This document shows, in pieces, positions 1 through 9,810 of a stretch of DNA of 64,000 nucleotides; the stretch's first letter is position 1; every line of letters starts with the position of its first letter. Position numbers and translations under genes: made by a program. The notes beneath the pieces were generated by a model. The model made no database searches. It worked only from the letters and a program-made list of their open reading frames with translations, and was not told the origin of the DNA. Origin of the DNA: Hymenobacter jeongseonensis (lineage in GTDB: Bacteria; Bacteroidota; Bacteroidia; Cytophagales; Hymenobacteraceae); the NCBI RefSeq assembly GCF_015694725.1, contig NZ_JADQDQ010000004.1:248001-312000 (forward strand). The letters run 5' to 3'.

Positions 1-2089
1 CCCATTCCACCGTCAGAAAGGCCAGAATCACGAAGAAAATCCATTTCAGATTTATCAAATCTTTCAAGTCTTCTTCGGCGGTGATAACGGGCTTGTAGTT
101 GGCCTTCAAAATATCTTGCGCCAGCTTCTCAAACTGCGCCGGGTAGTACAGTTGCGCGCCGCTGCGGCGCGACAATTGAGCCAGTAAATTGTGGTCAGCC
201 CGCGACTCCAACGCCTCCAGCGGCTGCGATTGCACCAGCAGTTCGCCCGCGTCCTGCTGCGCCTGGCCGCCGAGAGTGGCGCGGGCTTGGTAACGGTAGA
301 GGCCCGCCGGAAGTGGCCCTAGGCGGAGCGGAGACCCATCCTCGGGATTGGCCAGGCTGAAGCGCCGCACTTTCTTTTGTTCGTCGGTGAGGGTGAGGTC
401 GATTTTCTGGTTGTACAGGCGCTCAAACACGGCGTTGTAGGTTTCGGCGCCCAGCGTCACGTCGTCTTGCGTGCCGAAGCTTTCCTGCGTAGGGTACACG
501 TCGAGGCGCTTCTTGTTGGCATTTTGGGTGAGAAGCTGCAGCGTGCGAATTATCAGCCGGTCGTAGGCCTCGGCCTTCTCGTCGTGCTCCACGGCTTCGC
601 TCAGGCGCCACTGCCAGCTGCCATCGGTGAGGAGCGTGCCCTGGCGGCGCTCGGCTGGCCCCCCGAAAACCAGCAGCGGTTTTTGGGTAGAAATCCGGCC
701 CACCTGCTGCCACAGCGCCGCTTCGGCCCCCGGTCCCAGGCGGTAATCGCCAAACGGCACGGGGCTGGGCGGGTAAGCCGCGTAGCGACGGGCTGTTTCT
801 TCGTCGGTGGCAAAACGGGCAAATCCGGGGTTTGGCCGCGGCGTCACTTCATCGGTTTGCGAACCGCGGGCCTGAATGGTGAGGCCCGTACCCAGTTGGT
901 TATAAGCTGATAAGTCGGACTGCGCCCCGATTATGTAGAGGGCCGGTGTGCGCTTGGCCTTCACCTGCGCCAGGATGTCGTTGCCGAGCCCGCCTTGCGC
1001 TGGCAGCTGATGCAGAATGGCCACATCGAAATCGGCCCCGGCCCGGAGCGGGGCCACGCCCGGCAGGGCCAGCGTCAGGTCGAAGTTGTCGTTGGCCAGA
1101 ATGGCGGCGCGCAGGGCCTTCAAGTCGGGGTGGGGCGCGGCCCCCGCCAGCAGCACGCGCAGCTTGCCTTTCACAATTTCGATGAAGGCGGTGCGGGCGT
1201 TATTCAGCTCGGTAAATTCGCCAGGCTGCGGCACTACCCGAACTTCGTAGCGGCGTTTGCCGGGGGCTGGCGCCGTGATTTGGAAGGAAACCTTTGCCCG
1301 GCGGCGACCGACTGGCAGCGCCACGCGGCGGCTGTCGAGCACCCGGTTGCCCTCGCGTAGCTCTACCGTGGCCGTGCCGCCCGCGTAGCCCTCAAAGCCC
1401 AATTCGGCATCCACGGGAAACCGGTTGCCGCTGAAGGCCAACCGGTTGTAGGTAAGGCCGGTGAGGCGAAGGTCGCGTTTGGGCACCGTGTCGCCCACTG
1501 CCACGCTGTAAATGGGAAAGCTATAGTCGGAGTAGCCGGGGCTGCGGCCCTGGTTTACCAAGCCGTCGCTCACGAGCACCACGCCGGCCAGGTTACGGTC
1601 GTTGTACGCAGTGCGGGTGCCAGCCAGCAGCTGGTCAATATCGGTGGCGGCAGCGCTAAAGCGGAGTGAGTCGAGGCGAGTCGGGCGGCCCGGCGTCGGC
1701 GTAAGCGTGCGGGTTTCGACGGTGAAGCCCTTGCTGCGCAGGGTTTCGGCGAGGCGGGCGAGGTCGGTAGTGGCTTGGCTCAGCACGTTTTTAGGCGTGA
1801 AGAGTTCAACCGATTGCGAGTTGTCAACCGCCAACACCACGGTGGGGGGCTCGGTGCGCGTGGTGGTGGTTTTGATGAACGGCGCCAGCAATAAGTAGCA
1901 CAGAAAGCTGACCACCACGAAGCGCAAAGCCGCCAGCGCGTAGTTCAGATTCTTGCTCCACGGCGCGCTGGCCGAGTATTGCAAGGCAGCATAGCCCGCG
2001 CCCACGGCCAGGCAGAGCAGGATAAACCAGGGTGAATATTGAGTGTTCAGCAAACGGAAATCGGATAGAATCAGGCTAAAGGTCGTCAC
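1..2089 (-). CDS. Membrane-anchored vWA-domain protein (3' end cut by window edge)
   Basis: The reverse strand is open for 696 codons from a GTG at 2089; an in-frame TAG lies three codons upstream, which fixes the start region. The translation has two N-terminal membrane segments (about residues 21-36 and 50-71), then a vWA-like strand with the metal-site motif DxSxS (DNSQS, residues 89-93), a beta-rich middle region with CARDB-like segments, a glutamine-amidotransferase-like part, and a C-terminal membrane helix at the window edge. This layout matches large Bacteroidota membrane proteins with a vWA domain that are related to aerotolerance-type BatA proteins. The exact role is unknown; a scaffold or chaperone in the envelope is the usual guess. 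The last residues lie outside the window. Confidence 0.8.
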   Translation of the reverse strand, partial: MTTFSLILSDFRLLNTQYSPWFILLCLAVGAGYAALQYSASAPWSKNLNYALAALRFVVVSFLCYLLLAPFIKTTTTRTEPPTVVLAVDNSQSVELFTPKNVLSQATTDLARLAETLRSKGFTVETRTLTPTPGRPTRLDSLRFSAAATDIDQLLAGTRTAYNDRNLAGVVLVSDGLVNQGRSPGYSDYSFPIYSVAVGDTVPKRDLRLTGLTYNRLAFSGNRFPVDAELGFEGYAGGTATVELREGNRVLDSRRVALPVGRRRAKVSFQITAPAPGKRRYEVRVVPQPGEFTELNNARTAFIEIVKGKLRVLLAGAAPHPDLKALRAAILANDNFDLTLALPGVAPLRAGADFDVAILHQLPAQGGLGNDILAQVKAKRTPALYIIGAQSDLSAYNQLGTGLTIQARGSQTDEVTPRPNPGFARFATDEETARRYAAYPPSPVPFGDYRLGPGAEAALWQQVGRISTQKPLLVFGGPAERRQGTLLTDGSWQWRLSEAVEHDEKAEAYDRLIIRTLQLLTQNANKKRLDVYPTQESFGTQDDVTLGAETYNAVFERLYNQKIDLTLTDEQKKVRRFSLANPEDGSPLRLGPLPAGLYRYQARATLGGQAQQDAGELLVQSQPLEALESRADHNLLAQLSRRSGAQLYYPAQFEKLAQDILKANYKPVITAEEDLKDLINLKWIFFVILAFLTVEW

Positions 2090-2116
2090 CGGCCGCTAAG
2101 GTTGCAGGCTACCGGT

Positions 2117-2779
2117 TCAGCGGTCGAGCACTGTAACCAGCTCGGGGCTATTAAAGATGCTGACCGGCGAAATTACAGTTTCCGCCAGTGGCAGGTTGTT
2201 GCCGTACCGTTCGCGTAGCTTGGCCTGCACCGCGGGATGGCTTAAGTCGAAATCCCGCAGCTGCTGCAGCTCGCCAATTCGTCGGCCCAGGCCGCGTTCA
2301 TACACCTTCCAGATTAATTCGGAACAATAAATCCGCTCATCCGACCAACCAAAGTACAGGTCGTAGCCGTGGCCCAGCATCGGCCGCCCGGCCGCCTTTA
2401 GGCGGGCCAGGGCGGCCGGAGTTAAGGCAGTTTCGGCATCGCGCAGCCGCTTAATAACAAAGTGGCCGTCTTGGCCACGGGCAACCCAATCTGTTAGGAA
2501 CGTCAGCTTTACGGGTTGCACAGCCTCAAATACCTGCCATTGGCCATCCTTTTGATACAGAATGCCACAGTGGCTCCAAGGCGAATGCGTGGCGAGCTGA
2601 ATGGCTTGGCTTTACGCCGATTGGGAAGTATGGAAAATTAGGTCGCCGTCGTGGAGTTGGCCGTTTAGCCGCGCAATCGTTGTGGCCGATTGTTGGGCCA
2701 GCTGCCAACGTGTAAACCGCTTGGCAAGCCGAGGGTACCCGGCCGCCAACACAATCCCGAAAATCAGCAAAATGGCCAA
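2117..2779 (-). pseudogene. YiiX-like permuted papain-fold peptidase, broken by a nonsense codon
   Basis: One reading frame runs from a TTG at 2779 to the stop at 2117 and is interrupted once, by TAA at 2612-2614 (codon 56). Both sides are clearly one protein. Upstream are a membrane helix (residues 2-15) and the motif HDGDLIFHTSQSA; downstream are THSPWSHCGIL, with the likely catalytic His, and IYCSELIW, with the likely catalytic Cys. These are the hallmarks of the YiiX/NlpC-P60-like permuted papain family. The stop sits where a Gln codon (CAA) is likely, so a single C-to-T change explains it. The catalytic His and Cys both follow the stop. A GTG at 2521 could restart translation, but after the His segment. 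No ATG start in frame is visible, so the N-terminus may be damaged too. Confidence 0.75.
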
Positions 2780-2811
2780 TGCCAGCTACCGCGCATTCTT
2801 GTTCACAGTTC

Positions 2812-3561
2812 CTAGGTCAGCATCCCGCCGTCCACCTGCAGCACTTGGCCACTGATGTAGCTCGAATCGTCCGAGGCCAGAAACGCCGTGGCTTTGGCCA
2901 CGTCTTCGGGCGTGCCGCCGCGCTTGAGCGGAATGGCCTTGCGCCACTCGTCTACCTGCTTGGGGTCGAGGGCATCGGTCATTTCGGTTTCGATGAAGCC
3001 GGGCGCAATGGCGTTGCAGCGGATGTTGCGCGAGCCCAGCTCCAGCGCCACCGATTTGGTGAAGCCGATGATGCCCGCTTTGCTGGCGGCGTAGTTGGCC
3101 TGCCCGGCGTTGCCTTTGATGCCCACCACGCTGGTCATGTTGATGATGGAGCCGGCTTTGGCGCGCATCATGGGCTTGGTGGCGGCTTTGGTGAGGTTGA
3201 ATACGGACTTGAGGTTCACGTTCATCACGTTGTCCCACTGCTGCTCGCTCATGCGCATGAGCAGGCCGTCCTGCGTGATGCCGGCGTTGTTGACGAGGAT
3301 GTCGAGCTTGCCGAAGTCGGCAATCACGTCCTCAATCAGTTTTTCGGCCTGGGCGTAATCCGAGGCGTCGGAGCGGTAGCCTTTCACCTTGGTGCCCGAA
3401 GCGGAAAGCTCGGTTTCCAGCGCCTGGCCTTTTTCGACGGAGGAGAGGTAGGTGAAAGCCACTTGGGCGCCCAGTTGGGCAAAATGTGCCGCGATGGCGC
3501 GGCCAATTCCTTTGGAAGCGCCCGTTACGAGGGCCACTTTTCCGGTCAGCGTTTGAGTCAT
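2812..3561 (-). CDS. fabG: 3-oxoacyl-[acyl-carrier-protein] reductase
   Basis: A 249-residue short-chain dehydrogenase that reduces 3-oxoacyl-ACP with NADPH in each round of cytosolic type II fatty acid synthesis. The Rossmann motif TGASKGIG is at residues 13-20, NNAG at 91-94, and the catalytic Ser144, Tyr157 and Lys161 are all present. The C-terminal GQVLQVDGG is typical of FabG. Length and ATG start fit the family. A -7 box TACCTTCG ends only 4 nt before the ATG, so the mRNA may be leaderless. It lies upstream of the broken YiiX gene on the same strand, with no functional link evident. Confidence 0.93.
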   Translation of the reverse strand: MTQTLTGKVALVTGASKGIGRAIAAHFAQLGAQVAFTYLSSVEKGQALETELSASGTKVKGYRSDASDYAQAEKLIEDVIADFGKLDILVNNAGITQDGLLMRMSEQQWDNVMNVNLKSVFNLTKAATKPMMRAKAGSIINMTSVVGIKGNAGQANYAASKAGIIGFTKSVALELGSRNIRCNAIAPGFIETEMTDALDPKQVDEWRKAIPLKRGGTPEDVAKATAFLASDDSSYISGQVLQVDGGMLT

Positions 3562-3565
3562 GGGG

Positions 3566-3573
3566 CGAAGGTA
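3566..3573 (-). promoter_or_regulatory. -7 promoter box of fabG
   Basis: TACCTTCG on the minus strand fits the Bacteroidota -7 pattern TAnnTTYG. Only four bases separate it from the fabG ATG, so transcription would begin at about the start codon. No clear -33 TTTG is seen. Confidence 0.45.
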
Positions 3574-3577
3574 AGTA

Positions 3578-3633
3578 GCGCGGACTTTCAGTCCGCGCCC
3601 GCCTCGTTCTGATTCGCGGACTAAAAGTCCGCG
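3578..3633. repeat. Tandem hairpin element with GCGGACT stems
   Basis: Two hairpins lie side by side between divergent genes. The first has perfect 9-bp arms at 3578-3586 and 3590-3598 with a 3-nt loop. The second has 8-bp arms at 3615-3622 and 3626-3633, also with a 3-nt loop. Both stems contain CGCGGACT/AGTCCGCG. This looks like a REP-type element and not a terminator, since it lacks a T run and sits between two gene starts. Confidence 0.7.
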
Positions 3634-3644
3634 TTACACTGGCC

Positions 3645-3652
3645 TAACTTCG
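3645..3652 (+). promoter_or_regulatory. -7 promoter box of the flavoenzyme gene
   Basis: TAACTTCG fits TAnnTTYG and ends 8 nt before the ATG at 3661, implying a leader of only a few bases. Confidence 0.45.
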
Positions 3653-3660
3653 CCTTCTCT

Positions 3661-4902
3661 ATGCTTCATCACGACATCTGCATTCTGGGCGCGGGCCCGG
3701 GCGGGGCCACGGCGGCCCTGCACTTGGCCAACGCCGGCCAATCCTGCTTACTACTTGACCGCGCTGCCTTTCCGCGCGATAAAGTGTGCGGCGACGCCCT
3801 CAGCGGCAAGGTGTTGAGCGAACTAAAGCGCATCGACGAGAAGCTGACCGGGCAGCTGGCCGCCGCGCCGATGCAAGTGCCAAGCTGGGGCATCGATTTC
3901 TTTGCCCCCAATGGCCGCCGGCTCGCCATTCCCTTCAAACCCAAGTTTGACAAAGCCACCGACCGCGCCGCCGGCCACGTCGCCAAGCGCATCGATTTTG
4001 ATAATTTTCTGGTGGAAGAAGTGCGCCAGCGCCCCGAAATCGACTTCCGGGAAAACGTGGACGTGGCCCGCACCGAGCGCACCGCCACGGGCTGGCAGCT
4101 GCTCGACAAAGCCGGCCAGGAAATCGCCACCTGTCGCATTTTATTAGTAGCCAACGGCGCCCAATCGGAGTTTGCCCGCAAAGTAGCCGGCCACGCCCTG
4201 GAGCCAGACCATCATTGTGCGGGCCTGCGCACCTACTACGACGGCGTGACCGGCCTCAGCCCCGATAACTTCATCGAACTGCACTTTATCAAAGATTTTC
4301 TGCCCGGTTACCTGTGGGTATTTCCGCTGCCCAACGGCCAGGCCAATGTGGGCGTGGGAATGCTGTCCAAAACCGTTGCAGACAAAAAAATCAACCTTCG
4401 CCAGCGGCTTGATGAAATTCTGACCACGCACCCCACGCTGGCCCCGCGCTTTGCGCAGGCCCAGCGTCTGGGGCCCGTGCGGGGGTTTGGCTTGCCGCTT
4501 GGCTCGAAGCGCCGGACATTGTCGGGGGCTAACTATATGCTGCTCGGCGATGCGGGCTCACTCATCGACCCGTTCAGTGGCGAGGGAATTTCGCACGCCA
4601 TGGTGAGCGGCCGCCACGCCGCCATCTGGGCCGAGCAAGCTGTAGCCAAAGCCGATTTTGGCCCGGAGTTCCTCAAGAATTACGACAAAGCTGTGTACAA
4701 CCGCCTCGGCCAGGAGCTGCGCCTGAGCCGCGTGATGCAACGGTTACTCAACTTCCCCAGCCTGTTCAACATCGTGGCCAACCGCGCCATCAACAACCCC
4801 ACGCTGGCCGAAACCCTGTCGGCTATGTTCATGGACCTGGACCTGCGCGAGCGGCTGCGCCAGCCAAGCTTTTATTTCAAGCTTCTCTTTGGCAGCAAGT
4901 AA
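3661..4902 (+). CDS. Geranylgeranyl-reductase-family FAD-dependent oxidoreductase
   Basis: A 413-residue flavoprotein. The FAD-binding GAGPGG motif is at residues 10-15, the KVCGDALSG segment (typical PxxKxCG region of geranylgeranyl reductases) at about 41-49, and the second FAD motif GDAGSLIDPFSGEG at about 296-309. Members reduce double bonds of prenyl chains (chlorophyll, archaeal lipids, menaquinone) or hydroxylate aromatic substrates. Which applies here cannot be told from sequence; an isoprenoid lipid or quinone substrate is plausible in this pigmented organism. It is a single gene, divergent from fabG. The distal C-terminus (about 330-413) is helical, as in the family. Confidence 0.8.
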   Translation: MLHHDICILGAGPGGATAALHLANAGQSCLLLDRAAFPRDKVCGDALSGKVLSELKRIDEKLTGQLAAAPMQVPSWGIDFFAPNGRRLAIPFKPKFDKATDRAAGHVAKRIDFDNFLVEEVRQRPEIDFRENVDVARTERTATGWQLLDKAGQEIATCRILLVANGAQSEFARKVAGHALEPDHHCAGLRTYYDGVTGLSPDNFIELHFIKDFLPGYLWVFPLPNGQANVGVGMLSKTVADKKINLRQRLDEILTTHPTLAPRFAQAQRLGPVRGFGLPLGSKRRTLSGANYMLLGDAGSLIDPFSGEGISHAMVSGRHAAIWAEQAVAKADFGPEFLKNYDKAVYNRLGQELRLSRVMQRLLNFPSLFNIVANRAINNPTLAETLSAMFMDLDLRERLRQPSFYFKLLFGSK

Positions 4903-4947
4903 GCCGCGACGCTAAGCTACTACTATATGCTGAATCCATATAAAATA

Positions 4948-5062
4948 AGCCCGTAATGCGGAGCGCAGTCGAAGCATCTCGCGTGTTGTAGTAATCAAAT
5001 CGATGAACGATTGAGTCACTATTTCACGCGAGATGCTTCGGCTGCGCTCCGCATGACGGGCT
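4948..5062. repeat. REP element, long inverted repeat (copy 1)
   Basis: Arms of 38 bases at 4948-4985 and 5025-5062 are inverted copies with only two mismatches, around a 39-base centre. The arm reads AGCCCGTmATGCGGAGCGCA and onward, a member of the GTCATnCnGAGCG family also found at 13102 and 51001. It lies between convergent genes, so it may also serve as a transcription stop. Confidence 0.85.
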
Positions 5063-5075
5063 AGGGGCTTTAGCG

Positions 5076-5978
5076 CTAGCGCTTAGCGGCCGGGCGGGGA
5101 GCTGCTTTGCCAGCCGGTGCTTTCACGGGCTGCTTGCCCTCGTTTCCCACGTACTTGCGCAGGCTTTTGGCGGCATCGGGGTTGAGTTGCGTGGCACGTT
5201 CCAAATCGCGGCGGGCATCGACCATTTTCCCAAACGAAGCGTAGCAGATGCCCCGGTATTCCCAAGCGTCGGCGTAGTCGGAATCAAGCTCGATGGCCTT
5301 GGTGAAGTCCACAACCGCCGATTTGTATTGGTACATCTGCATCTTGGCCACGCCGCGCCCGAAAAAGGATTCCTTGTCGTCAGGACGGAATTTGAGCGCA
5401 CCCGCAAAATCAGCAATAGCCGATTTATACTGCTTTGTCATCAGGTGGTTGACGCCGCGGTTGTAGTAAATATCGGGGTTGGTGCGCTGGTAGCGCAGGG
5501 CCGCCGTGTAGTCGGGCATGGCCTCGCTGTATTGCTTGAGATAACTCTTAGCCTTGGCGCGCTGGAGCAGGGCGGTGGCGCTTTTGGGGTTGGCTTTGAC
5601 TGCCGCTTCGGCGCTGGCCAGCATGGTGCGGTACTCGGCGGTGCTCATTTTTTTCTCTTTGACCCGCTCGGCCGACGCCGCCGCGGCCGACGGTGGCACC
5701 ACTACTTCCTCGGCCGTTGTGGCCGCTGAAGGCGCCGCATCCGGAATTGCGGCCACGCTGGTGCCGGCGTCTTCCGTCAGCGAAGCATCAATCGGCGCGC
5801 CCGTAACAGTGGGCGGTGGCGTTGGCTCGGGGCTGGCGTCGGGTGCTGGGGCAGTGGGAGCCGCCATGGGCTGGCTCATGGTGGTGGGCTTCTCTTTTTC
5901 AGAGGTGGTAGTGGCGCAGTTGGTGAGAAAAGCCAACAGGCCGAGCGCTGCCAACGGTGTGCGGAAACATGATTTCAT
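5076..5978 (-). CDS. TPR-repeat lipoprotein
   Basis: A 300-residue protein with a lipoprotein signal ending LTNC (Cys21), a Pro/Ala/Thr-rich linker to about residue 110, then several tetratricopeptide repeats (about 116-280). Repeat units such as YNRGVNHLMTKQYKSAIADF and FGRGVAKMQMYQYKSAVVDF show the TPR spacing. The C-terminus is basic and Ala/Pro/Lys rich. It is probably anchored in an envelope membrane and used for protein-protein contacts; the partner is unknown. It stands alone, facing the flavoenzyme gene across a REP element. Confidence 0.75.
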   Translation of the reverse strand: MKSCFRTPLAALGLLAFLTNCATTTSEKEKPTTMSQPMAAPTAPAPDASPEPTPPPTVTGAPIDASLTEDAGTSVAAIPDAAPSAATTAEEVVVPPSAAAASAERVKEKKMSTAEYRTMLASAEAAVKANPKSATALLQRAKAKSYLKQYSEAMPDYTAALRYQRTNPDIYYNRGVNHLMTKQYKSAIADFAGALKFRPDDKESFFGRGVAKMQMYQYKSAVVDFTKAIELDSDYADAWEYRGICYASFGKMVDARRDLERATQLNPDAAKSLRKYVGNEGKQPVKAPAGKAAPRPAAKR

Positions 5979-6132
5979 AAAATCGAAAGAATGAGGGCCG
6001 GGCAGGTTTCGCCGTAACCAGGGCCTTATACGGAGACATTGCAGGATTGGCTGCTGGGGCGCCAGGCTTCCTGGCTACAGTGGCAAGTTAGGCGCTGCCG
6101 GCAAGAATAGCGGCGCGGTGCGGAGGCGCGGC

Positions 6133-6140
6133 TATCTTTG
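6133..6140 (+). promoter_or_regulatory. -7 promoter box of lpdA
   Basis: TATCTTTG is an exact TAnnTTTG match 60 nt before the chosen lpdA ATG. No good -33 TTTG is present at the usual distance. Confidence 0.4.
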
Positions 6141-6200
6141 CGCCACAATGGGAGGGTCCCCCAGGCGGGCCCGGTGTACTTTTTTCTTCCTGAGAAGTTT

Positions 6201-7595
<1,395 letters not shown>

Positions 7596-7622
7596 GCTTA
7601 TCGAGCTGATTGCAATTAGTTG

Positions 7623-7657
7623 AAAAGGCCCGGCTTAGTATTGAGCCGGGCCTTTTT
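7623..7657 (+). terminator. Intrinsic terminator after lpdA
   Basis: A perfect 12-bp stem (7624-7635 with 7644-7655, AAAGGCCCGGCT) with an 8-nt loop, then a T run. The A-rich upstream side means it could also stop the convergent gene that ends at 7677. Confidence 0.9.
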
Positions 7658-7676
7658 GTATTCAGACAGGTCCTTG

Positions 7677-8693
7677 TTATCGGGGCACGGCTAGCTTGGC
7701 TTCTCCAAATTTCACGGATTCGTAGCTGGCTTGGATGCGGGTGTCGAGAATGGTTTTTTCATCCAGAAAGACGGGTTGATTTTCGTTGGCCAGGTTCCAG
7801 GTGCCCACGTAGTGGAGCTTGCCGGCTTCTACCACAAACTGAAAGCGGGTGGCTTGTAAGCTGGAAGCATCTTGGGCTGGAGTGGACTTGCGGATATTTT
7901 CCAAGTGCAGTTGGTAGGGGCCCCATTTGGCATCCGGGAATTCGTAAATGAACAAGGCGTAGCGGCCAGCGGGCAGGGCGTAGCAGAACGCATTTTCCCG
8001 GCGCGACTTCATGGCTGGTTTAACCATTATGCGAAAGGCTTTGCCGGTGCTGACGTTCACTAGGCGCACGTATTCGCCTAGGCCCAGGCTGCTGTTGCCG
8101 CCCAGCCGCTGGATGCAACTGCCATAAATCAATCCCTTCCCGGCAGGAATTTGCCGCCGGTCGCTGTTCCATTCCATCAGCGGCAGCACGAGCTTTTGGT
8201 AAGGGCCCCGGTCCAGCGAGTCGCCGGCGAGCGTTTCCCGGCCATTAGTGTGCACGTTGAAACTGATGGGTACGGTGTATGCAACGCTCACGGGCTTGTG
8301 ATTTTGCATGCCTGGCACCCACTGAATGCGGTCCATGCGATGGGCATTTTGCAGCACGGCAGCATCCACATCGGCGCGGAGCCCTTGCACTAGTTTGATG
8401 TCGGAAGTGCGGCCCTGGGCATTTACCTTAAAAGAAAACAATACTTTCCCTTGCACGCCATCACGAATGGCCTTTGGCGGAAATGTGAGGCTGTCGGTAA
8501 GGAAGTGAATAAAGCGTTGGCTGGCTTCCTGGAAGCTCTCGCCGGGCTTGCCACCCGGGAAAATAGGCATCGACTCTGTGTACGTCTCGGTCTTGACTTC
8601 AACGGTATCAGTTTTCGAGGCAGTGGATTGGCCGCGGGCGCTGCTGGAGAACAACAGCAAAAGCAGGCTTGGTAAAAAGATTGGGAAGCGCAT
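7677..8693 (-). CDS. TonB C-terminal-domain periplasmic protein
   Basis: A 338-residue secreted protein. Starting at ATG 8693 gives a signal peptide (MRFPIFLPSLLLLLF, then SSARGQ). Residues about 60-160 resemble the TonB C-terminal domain, with FPPKAIRDGVQGKVLFSFKV and a following AVLQNAHRMDRIQWVPG segment. The rest (about 170-338) has no recognised domain. It lacks the proline-rich spanning segment and N-terminal membrane anchor of a true TonB, so it is probably a stand-alone periplasmic protein of the kind common in Bacteroidota. The frame is open upstream to 8726, but the -7 box at 8702-8709 makes 8693 the better start. Confidence 0.7.
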   Translation of the reverse strand: MRFPIFLPSLLLLLFSSSARGQSTASKTDTVEVKTETYTESMPIFPGGKPGESFQEASQRFIHFLTDSLTFPPKAIRDGVQGKVLFSFKVNAQGRTSDIKLVQGLRADVDAAVLQNAHRMDRIQWVPGMQNHKPVSVAYTVPISFNVHTNGRETLAGDSLDRGPYQKLVLPLMEWNSDRRQIPAGKGLIYGSCIQRLGGNSSLGLGEYVRLVNVSTGKAFRIMVKPAMKSRRENAFCYALPAGRYALFIYEFPDAKWGPYQLHLENIRKSTPAQDASSLQATRFQFVVEAGKLHYVGTWNLANENQPVFLDEKTILDTRIQASYESVKFGEAKLAVPR

Positions 8694-8701
8694 AGTTGAG
8701 C

Positions 8702-8709
8702 CGAAAGTA
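8702..8709 (-). promoter_or_regulatory. -7 promoter box of the TonB-domain gene
   Basis: TACTTTCG on the minus strand fits TAnnTTYG and ends 8 nt before the ATG at 8693. Confidence 0.4.
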
Positions 8710-8731
8710 CGCGCGGCGCTCTGCACAAGCG

Positions 8732-9670
8732 CTAGTCCTGCACCGGCACCAGCGGCACTTCTGGCTCAGAAGCCGCAACTGCCTTGGGCTTACGGCTCAC
8801 CAGCCACACGCCCAGAAAAATCAGCACCGCCTGCCCGGCCTTGCCCCAGGTGAGGTGGTCTTTACCCAGGCCCACGGCGATGAGCACGGCCAGTACCGGC
8901 TGCAGGTAGATGTACACGCCGAGCAGAGCGGGGGAGGCGTATTTCAAAGCCCAGTTATTCAGCAAGTAGGCCAGAATGGTGAGGAAAACCACCATGTAGC
9001 CGATTTCAAGCCAGATGTATAGAGGGAAACTGGCGTAATCAGCCATTAGGGCCTCGCGCCAGCCGAAGGGCACGGCAATAAAGGCGCCCACTAAAAAGAT
9101 GCGCGCCAGCACCGTGAAGGCGTGGTATTTCCGCATCAGCGGCTGCACCAGCACCAGGTAGAGGCCAAACACGGTGGCGTTGAGCAGGATAAAAATGTTG
9201 CCCAGCGTGGCGTGCGGGTAAATGGCGGCTTGCGCATTGCGGCTCAGAATGAGCAGGCCCGCGCCAAAGGCGCCTATGGCAATGCCGAGCACCCGCGGCA
9301 GGGTGATTTTCTCGCTCAGCAGCACCGCCGAGGCAATGACCACGATAATGGGCGCGATGGTTTGCAGCAGCGAGGCGCTGATGGGCGACGTTAAGTTCAG
9401 GCCCGAGAAGAACAGCAGTTGATTGACCCCAATGCCGCAAATGCCGCAGGCAATGACGCGCAGGTTATCGGCGCGGCCTACGATTTTATCCTGCGGCGCG
9501 GTGAAGTATTTGACCAGCGAAAAAAACACAAGCGCCCCCACTATCCGGAGCGTGACGATGCCGAACGGCCCCATGTAGTGCGGCATCACGTCTTTCGACA
9601 AACTGTAGTTGGCCGCATAGATGACGGCAACGAAAAACAGGGCCGCGTGCACGCGAAAGGAATTGCGCAT
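8732..9670 (-). CDS. EamA-family (DMT) transporter
   Basis: A 312-residue membrane protein with about ten hydrophobic helices in two EamA repeats (about residues 8-145 and 155-290). The first repeat has LLFFSGLNLTSPISASLLQ and a following PIIVVIASAVLLSEKIT segment; the second ends with AYLLNNWALKYASPALLGVY. These are typical of drug/metabolite exporters of the RhaT/YdcZ/EamA class in the inner membrane. The substrate cannot be predicted. The C-terminus is a short polar tail. Single gene, no operon partner. Confidence 0.88.
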   Translation of the reverse strand: MRNSFRVHAALFFVAVIYAANYSLSKDVMPHYMGPFGIVTLRIVGALVFFSLVKYFTAPQDKIVGRADNLRVIACGICGIGVNQLLFFSGLNLTSPISASLLQTIAPIIVVIASAVLLSEKITLPRVLGIAIGAFGAGLLILSRNAQAAIYPHATLGNIFILLNATVFGLYLVLVQPLMRKYHAFTVLARIFLVGAFIAVPFGWREALMADYASFPLYIWLEIGYMVVFLTILAYLLNNWALKYASPALLGVYIYLQPVLAVLIAVGLGKDHLTWGKAGQAVLIFLGVWLVSRKPKAVAASEPEVPLVPVQD

Positions 9671-9711
9671 AAATTAAGGGTAAGAGCACGACCCGAAGGC
9701 CGGCGTAAGCC

Positions 9712-9787
9712 AACTTTGTAGTCCGCGTTTTCGCGCCAGCAGAACTCGTTTCGGTGCCGAACGTTCTAAAACGCGCGCTACAAAGTT
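9712..9787. repeat. Inverted repeat with AACTTTGTAG ends
   Basis: Arms of 20 bases at 9712-9731 and 9768-9787 are inverted copies with two mismatches (AACTTTGTAGTCCGCGTTTT against its partner). The 36-base centre has its own short dyads. The element fills the divergent gap between the EamA gene and rarA. The TAGTCCGCG core resembles the hairpins at 3578-3633, so it may belong to the same REP class. Confidence 0.6.
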
Positions 9788-9810
9788 CGCGCTACATTGC
9801 GCACCCTTCC

